From positions 215,745 through 279,744 of the forward strand of contig NZ_RQIS01000008.1 of assembly GCF_003837865.1 (NCBI RefSeq): a stretch of 64,000 bases of DNA, in the 5' to 3' direction. A program made the position numbers and the translations under genes. The DNA comes from Paraburkholderia dinghuensis (GTDB lineage: Bacteria; Pseudomonadota; Gammaproteobacteria; Burkholderiales; Burkholderiaceae). The notes beneath the pieces are model-generated. The model made no database searches. It was not told the DNA's origin and saw nothing but the letters and a program-made list of their open reading frames with translations. Positions 58,676-64,000 of the stretch are shown piece after piece. The stretch's first letter is position 1. Each line of letters opens with the position of its first letter.

Positions 58676-61360
58676 TTACTGGGAGACGGCTCCGCCAACG
58701 GAGCCTGCGCCTGAATTGGCTTCCTGCGACAACTCGCGAGCAGCAACGCCTAGGTCCTGCCACGCCTGTGGATGGCAGCTGAAGACGAGTATCTGGTGCC
58801 TGCTCGCGGCGTCGTAGAGCACGCGCTTCATCTGGTCTAGGCGATCCTTGTCGGTGTGAACCAGCGCATCGTCGAGGATGAGCAAGGTGGGCTTGCCGGC
58901 CTCCTGCAGTAGATCCGCGTACGCAAGCCGTGCGACGACGCCCATCTGCTCGCGAGCTCCGACGCTGAGCTCTTCGAACTCGCCGGTCTCAGCGCCATTG
59001 GTGCCGACGCGGGTGATGCGCCCCGGCGAAAGGTCTTCGCCCACCTCAATGCTCGAGCCCGGGAACAGGATCTGGAGGTAGTGGCTCAGGTGCCGTTGAA
59101 GCGGCGCACGCAGGCGCCGCGCCAGCGCGGAGCGCTTCTCGGTGAGCAGCTTCAACAGGTAGCTCAGCGCATTGGCCCGGCGCTCCAGCTCGGAGCACCG
59201 TCGCCCCACCTGGTCGAGCTCGCGCTGCTTGTCGGCGGCCACTTCTTCCAGCCCCAAAGCACCTTTGGCCTCCAGGTCGGCCTCAAGCCGGATGATCTCG
59301 CCCGCGCGCTGGGCATGCGCGGCCTCCAACTGCTTGGCGCTTCGTTCGAACCGCTCGACATCCTGCTGCAGGACCGACATATTGAGCGAGCGCAGCTGCT
59401 CGGCGAGCGCGTCCACGCCGGCCTGGGCCGTGGTCTCGCGCGCGAGCGCATCGGTCAGTGCGTGGCTAGCGGCCGCCTTCTTGTCCGCACGCAGCGGGTC
59501 GCTGAGCGTGGCCCTGGCCGCGGCCAGCTCATCTCGCGCGGCACTGACTAGGGCATTCGCTTCGCTGACGGCGAGTTTGGCCTCGTTCAGCTGGGCCGAC
59601 GCATCGTCCAGGGCCGTCCTTGCCGAGGATTCGTCCGATTCCGCTTGCGATACGGGGACGCTGGCGGTCTCAGCCCCCACCGCCAGCGCCAAGGCCTCCA
59701 GCGTCTGCTTGGCTGCGGTTAGCTTGGTCGATAGCGCAGCCACGTCCGCTTCCAACGCTGCAAGCCCGTTCGGGGCATGCGCCGCGAGCACGGATGTGGC
59801 CGCCTTGCCCTCGGCCACTCGCTGCGCGTGCAGCCGCTCACGCGACTCCGCTTCAGCCAGGTTAGCAACGCCCAGGCTCCGCTGGAGCACGGTCAACTCA
59901 TCGCGCTGACGATCGCGGTCCCCAATCAGGCTCTGTAGATCTTCGCCGCCCGGCAGCACCGTGATGCGGCCCACCCCCTCGATGTCGATGCCCGTGCGCA
60001 CCACCACGGTCAGGCGTTTGGTGCCCATCACTTCGGCACCAGCCACCCGCACCTTCGCGCTAGGCTCGAGCTCGAAGTCTAGCGCGGTGGACACCGCGTC
60101 CAGCTTCGCCTGCGCGGTGCGAAGGCGGTCGGAGCCCTCGCGCAGCCGCTTGAGCTCGACGCTGGGCAACGCGAGCGACAACGCTTCGGCCGTCAACAGA
60201 GTCAGATCTTCCTGCTTGAGCTGCGCCTCGTGCAAGCTCCGCTGCAAAGCCTGCGCCTGAGTCGTGAGGTCGATGACAGACTTCTCCTGGGCTTGCCATG
60301 CGGCAACTTGGCGTGCCACCACCAACCGCTCGCGCGCCTTCGTGCTCGCAAGCGCGGCCTCCGCATGGCGGGGCTCCCAGGCCTGAAGCAGTCCCTGTGC
60401 CTTGATTAGCTTGCTCTGAGCCGCGTCCAGGTTCACTTCGCGCAGGGTTAGCGCCTCCTCGTCGCGCTCCATGAGCTGAAGCTGCTGGCGTACGGCAACG
60501 ACCTGCGCCATGACCTGTTTGAGCAGCACCTCCTGCGCGGCCCGCCTGTCGGCCAGCCCTGTGGCGTCGTTCAGCTTGGCCTGAGCCTGTGCGAGCTGCT
60601 CGCGCACGGCCAGCCATGGCCTCGCTTCGTCATCTCGCCCATGATCGCGGCGCAAGGTTGCCAGGCGGTCGACGTCGATCCGGTACGCGTCAATTTCCGC
60701 GCGCAAGACCTCGAGCGTCTCCTCCAGCGCTGAACGGCGCTTGAGCGCCTCCGCGTACACACCGCGGGGTGCCTCGGTGGATGGAGTCAGGAGCTGGTTG
60801 CGCTCGGACTCCACGGCCTTGATTACATCGTCGCCACTGGTGGAGGCCAACTCGCCCAGAGAATCCCCCAGTGCGTTGCGCAGATGATCACTGGCAAAGT
60901 CGACGGCCCTGGCGAGCTCGTGCGAGGTGCCCTGCTTGATCCAGAGCAGACCAGGAATGCCCATGTGCTCAGGCGAGCTGCCGCCCCTGCCAGCGAAACT
61001 GAAACCCAGCATTTCCCCCAGGTGATCCTCGGCCTCGGTCCCGTCTAGGACCTTGCCGTCGATGCTCAACTGGCATCGCTTCTTGCCTAGGAACGACTTG
61101 CTGAGTCGCGCGGGCTTGCCGCCGAGTTCGAACTCGATCTCCACCGAGGGCGTCGCGGAGCTATCACTCCACGGGCGCAAACCACTGACCGAGTTGGACT
61201 TGTACCGCTCGAAGAAAGCCGCTCGAATGGCTTCGGCTACGGTGGACTTGCCCGCCTCGTTCGGGGCGACAAACAGGTTCAGTCCGTCGGCGAAGTTGCC
61301 CAGCTCCAGGGGCGCCCGAAAGCGTTTGAAGTTCTCGATTCGCAATCGCTTGAGTTTCAT
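58676..61360 (-). CDS. SMC/Rad50-like ATPase (SbcC/YhaN type) without zinc hook
   Basis: 894 residues. N-terminal head MKLKRLRIENFKRFRAPLEL with Walker A APNEAGKS (32-39) and a LLWIKQGTS Q-loop region; two coiled-coil arms (about 200-400 and 500-750) around a small beta domain (VVRTGIDIEGVGRITVLPGG); C-terminal head with signature ELSVGAREQMGVVARLAYAD and Walker B TLLILDDALVHTDKDRL, then FSCHPQ. Only isolated cysteines occur, so there is no CxxC zinc hook; this fits the YhaN/AAA_27 branch rather than true SbcC. The start overlaps the phosphoesterase stop by four bases. Confidence 0.9.
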   Translation of the reverse strand: MKLKRLRIENFKRFRAPLELGNFADGLNLFVAPNEAGKSTVAEAIRAAFFERYKSNSVSGLRPWSDSSATPSVEIEFELGGKPARLSKSFLGKKRCQLSIDGKVLDGTEAEDHLGEMLGFSFAGRGGSSPEHMGIPGLLWIKQGTSHELARAVDFASDHLRNALGDSLGELASTSGDDVIKAVESERNQLLTPSTEAPRGVYAEALKRRSALEETLEVLRAEIDAYRIDVDRLATLRRDHGRDDEARPWLAVREQLAQAQAKLNDATGLADRRAAQEVLLKQVMAQVVAVRQQLQLMERDEEALTLREVNLDAAQSKLIKAQGLLQAWEPRHAEAALASTKARERLVVARQVAAWQAQEKSVIDLTTQAQALQRSLHEAQLKQEDLTLLTAEALSLALPSVELKRLREGSDRLRTAQAKLDAVSTALDFELEPSAKVRVAGAEVMGTKRLTVVVRTGIDIEGVGRITVLPGGEDLQSLIGDRDRQRDELTVLQRSLGVANLAEAESRERLHAQRVAEGKAATSVLAAHAPNGLAALEADVAALSTKLTAAKQTLEALALAVGAETASVPVSQAESDESSARTALDDASAQLNEAKLAVSEANALVSAARDELAAARATLSDPLRADKKAAASHALTDALARETTAQAGVDALAEQLRSLNMSVLQQDVERFERSAKQLEAAHAQRAGEIIRLEADLEAKGALGLEEVAADKQRELDQVGRRCSELERRANALSYLLKLLTEKRSALARRLRAPLQRHLSHYLQILFPGSSIEVGEDLSPGRITRVGTNGAETGEFEELSVGAREQMGVVARLAYADLLQEAGKPTLLILDDALVHTDKDRLDQMKRVLYDAASRHQILVFSCHPQAWQDLGVAARELSQEANSGAGSVGGAVSQ

Positions 61361-62481
61361 GCACCAGCTCCCAGCCCGGAGCCATGGTCATCCAGGATTC
61401 GAGCCAACGCCAAGAGCGCGTCCCGCGCCAACTCGGGCTCGATGCCGGCTTGCTGCTCGCGCAGCTCCTGCAGCGCTTCGCCCACGAAGCCATCGGCCTG
61501 CAGCGCTTGGATGTCCTCCTCGGTGGGCTCCAGCCTCAACATCGCTGCATCCCATAGGACAGCCCGGGCCTTGGCCCGGGCAGTACCAAGCGAGGCCGAC
61601 AGCTTGCGGTGTCCCGCCAAGTTGCAGGTCCCGAACACGCGCACGTGAAGAACATCGCCGCCGCCTACCGCATCGAGTATCCGCACAACCTCGTCAACGT
61701 CCGAATCGACGGCCATCTGCTTCTCGATCTGACGCCAGTTGAACTTGCCCGTGGGGACCGCAGTGATAACTGGCTCGAGCGCCGTAGCCTCGATGGAGAC
61801 GAGCAGCGCCTGGCCCGAGTCATTGGCCTTAAATCGATCCGACTCTGGCGTGCCGGCGTACCAGGTCTTGCCATCAACCCGCTTGGTGCCATGCCAGTCC
61901 CCCAGCGCCAGGTAGGTCAGCCCCGCGCCTTGTGCCCGGCCTGCAGCGATCGGATTTGCCGAGTCCACGTCCTCGGGAAGGATTCCTTGCACGCTACCGT
62001 GAGCCAGACCGATCCGCGGCAAATCGTCGGTTGAAACGTACGCCGCGAACCACTCGGTTAGGTCGATATAGGTGTGGCGCTGGGTCAGGGGTGCCGGCAA
62101 CAAGGTGAACTTGCCGGCCACCACAAGGGGCTTCGGTTCCAGGCATACGATAACGTTGTCCGGGATCACTCCAAGGCGCCGCGCCCGGCTCCACACCGAC
62201 TCGGCCAGCGCAGCGTCGTGGTTGCCCGGCATGAGGACCCAAGTCCCAGTGAAGCCTTGCATCGCGTTGAAGAGCCGACGGATCGTCTTGTCAGCCACCG
62301 TTTGGGCGTCAAACACGTCGCCTGCGACCAAGATGGCATCGACACTGCGATCGGTCGCGATACCAGCCAATCGCTCTACCACGGCAAAGCGGGCCTCGAA
62401 CAGCGCAGCCGCGTCGTCAGGCTCAAACTGCGCGAACACTCGGCCGATCTGCCAGTCGGCTGTATGCAAAATTGAGATCAA
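61357..62481 (-). CDS. SbcD/Mre11/YhaO-like metallophosphoesterase nuclease
   Basis: 374 residues. Calcineurin-like motifs: HTADWQIG (Asp9; the usual DxH is DWQ), GDVFD (54-58), GNHD (86-89), LAHGS and LALGDWHG. Gln at position 11 replaces the customary His, a variant seen in one branch of bacterial DNA-repair exonucleases. The C-terminal part (LEPTEEDIQAL, ELARDALLALARIL) likely binds the SMC coiled coil. First gene of the operon; its stop overlaps the SMC start. Expected to nick or resect DNA with the SMC partner. Confidence 0.9.
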   Translation of the reverse strand: MISILHTADWQIGRVFAQFEPDDAAALFEARFAVVERLAGIATDRSVDAILVAGDVFDAQTVADKTIRRLFNAMQGFTGTWVLMPGNHDAALAESVWSRARRLGVIPDNVIVCLEPKPLVVAGKFTLLPAPLTQRHTYIDLTEWFAAYVSTDDLPRIGLAHGSVQGILPEDVDSANPIAAGRAQGAGLTYLALGDWHGTKRVDGKTWYAGTPESDRFKANDSGQALLVSIEATALEPVITAVPTGKFNWRQIEKQMAVDSDVDEVVRILDAVGGGDVLHVRVFGTCNLAGHRKLSASLGTARAKARAVLWDAAMLRLEPTEEDIQALQADGFVGEALQELREQQAGIEPELARDALLALARILDDHGSGLGAGA

Positions 62482-62702
62482 GTCGACCCTCCCCGATCGC
62501 TATGTTTTGCAGGAGTTCTCCTGCCGCGGGAATTTAGTGCGCCGCTCATGACTAGTTTAACGCGTTGAAACACCGCTCAAGCGCTGGGCTGCCTCACCGT
62601 ATCTTGCGCTCAGTGACCTTGGGTCCGAGGCCGGCAGCGACCACTGCGGCCAGTCCCGTGGAGTGACTGCGGCAAATGAATCTGATCATGTAGGGCCGTC
62701 GA

Positions 62703-64000
62703 CTACGATGTCTGACCGCGAGCAGACGATTTTGACTGGCTCTGGTACGAAAGTATTTGCGAGAGCCGTTGTGCTTGTCCGCGGGTGCGCCAACTTCCTA
62801 TAGTTGCCGTCGAACAGCCTAGTGCTTTCGCAATCTGCCCAATCGACATACCCCTGGAAGCAAGCCGTTCAGCTCGCTGAATTTTTGCACTTAAGGCCCG
62901 TGATCGGCCTCGCATGCCGGGTGCTTGGCGTAACTCGCACGAAAGCCAGCGTTCTGCCAGTGCAACCTTCTCGGGCCACGCTTGTGGCAACAACTCTAGG
63001 GGATCGAGTTTGTCGCGAAGCAGGGCATCAAGGGCCACGTTTCCTCGCGGAATCGGCCCATTAAGCAACTGTCGAACATTCGGCGAGCCGGCGAGTTGCT
63101 TTCGGATACGTTTGAACAGGTCCGCCTCTCCGCGTGGCAAAGTCCCCCAAAGATGCCGCGCGATGAGATTCGGTATTTCGAACTCGGCGTGAGCCTGGAT
63201 GACAGGCCTTCTTCGGTCCCAGCCAAGCTCTCGCGCCGTTTTTCTGCCGAGGTAGTATCGCCGCGCCTTTTGTGCCTTTGTCCCCTGGAATGCTCTCGCC
63301 TGTGAGTGCGCGAAGCAGTACTGGTGGCCGTGTGGCGCATGCCTGAAGCAAAGCTTGCAGTCGGGATATGGTAAGCGATCAACTGCGCAGCCGATCAAAA
63401 CCAACCAGAATGCTGCCAGCCGAAAACCATCGTCAGATTGTCTGGGTAACGTCAGTAACTGCGCGTAGGCGAGCTTTAACAGCTTCACTGGGCTTCGGAT
63501 CGCTTCGTCGGATTCCGCCTGTTCAAGTGCGATGGAATCAAGAAGAAATTGGACGCCGCTACGAAATGCCTCGCTTCCTATCGTGTCCACGAGCGAAGCC
63601 CGCAGCCACGTGGCGGCAAGCCTATCTATCTGGTTTGCCGTAACCGGCCACCGACGGCTGTACGACACGGCGATCTCATCTACAGCCAACGGGACGAAAG
63701 GAAGGCGCGCCACATAGTGATTCCAGCGAATGCGCGCCTGTAATCCGTCTCGGGTTATCCAACCTTTGCTCAGTCCGTCATCGCCCAGCAGAACTGCATC
63801 TTCAAGGTCTTTCCAGCCAGATATAGCAGCCTGAAAAGGAGAGTCCCATCTCGGCCAAAGCCAGGCCCACTTTGGCTCTGCGCGTTTCTGCAGCGTTGCA
63901 TTTGCTGTTTTCTGAGGTTCCCCCGGTTTTTCGCCTTCCAGAGGCCCCGGGTTATGCAGCCGCATCTCTTGTCCGCTGAGCCACAAGCCAGTCTTGTATG
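62703..64000 (-). CDS. Unrecognised zinc-finger/HTH protein, possibly partial at window edge
   Basis: The frame is open to the right edge, so the true start may lie outside; a TTG at 63986 and ATG at 63965 are internal candidates. Of about 430 residues, the middle has a CKLCFRHAPHGHQYCFAHSQ cluster (two Cys, then His/Cys/His) suited to bind zinc, followed by RRYYLGRKTARELGWDRR. The C-terminus is a resolvase-like HTH (RGMSIGQIAKALGCSTATIGSWRTRG). I do not recognise the family. Position upstream of the nuclease operon on the same strand suggests a regulator or mobile-element protein. Confidence 0.7.
   Translation of the reverse strand, partial: YKTGLWLSGQEMRLHNPGPLEGEKPGEPQKTANATLQKRAEPKWAWLWPRWDSPFQAAISGWKDLEDAVLLGDDGLSKGWITRDGLQARIRWNHYVARLPFVPLAVDEIAVSYSRRWPVTANQIDRLAATWLRASLVDTIGSEAFRSGVQFLLDSIALEQAESDEAIRSPVKLLKLAYAQLLTLPRQSDDGFRLAAFWLVLIGCAVDRLPYPDCKLCFRHAPHGHQYCFAHSQARAFQGTKAQKARRYYLGRKTARELGWDRRRPVIQAHAEFEIPNLIARHLWGTLPRGEADLFKRIRKQLAGSPNVRQLLNGPIPRGNVALDALLRDKLDPLELLPQAWPEKVALAERWLSCELRQAPGMRGRSRALSAKIQRAERLASRGMSIGQIAKALGCSTATIGSWRTRGQAQRLSQILSYQSQSKSSARGQTS

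Overview
The window is GC-rich proteobacterial chromosome. Gene content and order (mnmE, yidC, yidD, rnpA and rpmH divergent from dnaA-dnaN-gyrB, a gspC gene inverted inside a gspDEF-GHIJKLMN cluster, bifunctional mnmC, HU, a fused Ada next to AlkA) point to Burkholderia sensu lato, most likely Paraburkholderia or Caballeronia, close to the replication-origin end of the main chromosome. The genus is inferred from gene order and protein character, not from a search. I see no tRNA, rRNA or CRISPR array.

Layout. 0-12 kb: housekeeping and accessory metabolism (SET-domain protein, Old Yellow Enzyme, glutamine amidotransferase, MarR regulator, YbdK-type ligase, CPA2 antiporter, MnmC, HU, CobW-type GTPase, lytic transglycosylase). 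Two non-coding stretches here (about 3.3-3.9 kb and 6.4-7.2 kb) carry DnaA-box-like sequences. 12.5-24.2 kb: a complete type II secretion gene set, with gspC on the opposite strand and an apparent one-base frameshift in gspH. 24.2-28.9 kb: an efflux locus (outer-membrane lipoprotein, small membrane protein, MarR regulator, EmrB-type MFS pump) with a candidate operator but no visible EmrA adaptor gene. 28.9-40.4 kb: OmpA-like lipoprotein, gshA, alkA/ada repair pair, a candidate sRNA with anti-Shine-Dalgarno motifs, VOC and YaeQ proteins, several small envelope proteins, an HtrA-like protease and a DUF3562-like protein. 40.6-51.7 kb: mnmE, an HTH regulator, yidC-yidD-rnpA-rpmH, then dnaA-dnaN-gyrB in the other direction.

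51.7-64 kb is different. Immediately after gyrB there is a dyad element and a 5'-truncated IS4-type transposase, followed by genes all pointing back toward gyrB. They are a trypsin-like protease, an HNH-ATPase fusion with a degenerate Walker A, a small gene broken by a 7-bp tandem duplication, a tight four-gene operon, and an unrecognised zinc-finger/HTH protein at the window edge. The operon encodes an SbcD/YhaO-like phosphoesterase, an SbcC/YhaN-like SMC ATPase without a zinc hook, a PD-(D/E)xK nuclease resembling DUF4297/Cap4, and a HerA hexameric ATPase. It combines the known DUF4297-HerA defence pairing with an Mre11/Rad50-like pair, recalling the archaeal Mre11-Rad50-HerA-NurA end-processing set. 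It is the strongest candidate in the window for an undescribed DNA-processing or anti-phage system.

Expected division of labour: GspD is the outer-membrane secretin, GspE/F/L/M/C the inner-membrane platform and motor, and GspG-K the pseudopilus. DnaA, DnaN and GyrB serve replication; YidC, YidD, RnpA and RpmH are linked translation/membrane-insertion genes. The island genes are inferred, not shown, to be a defence cluster.
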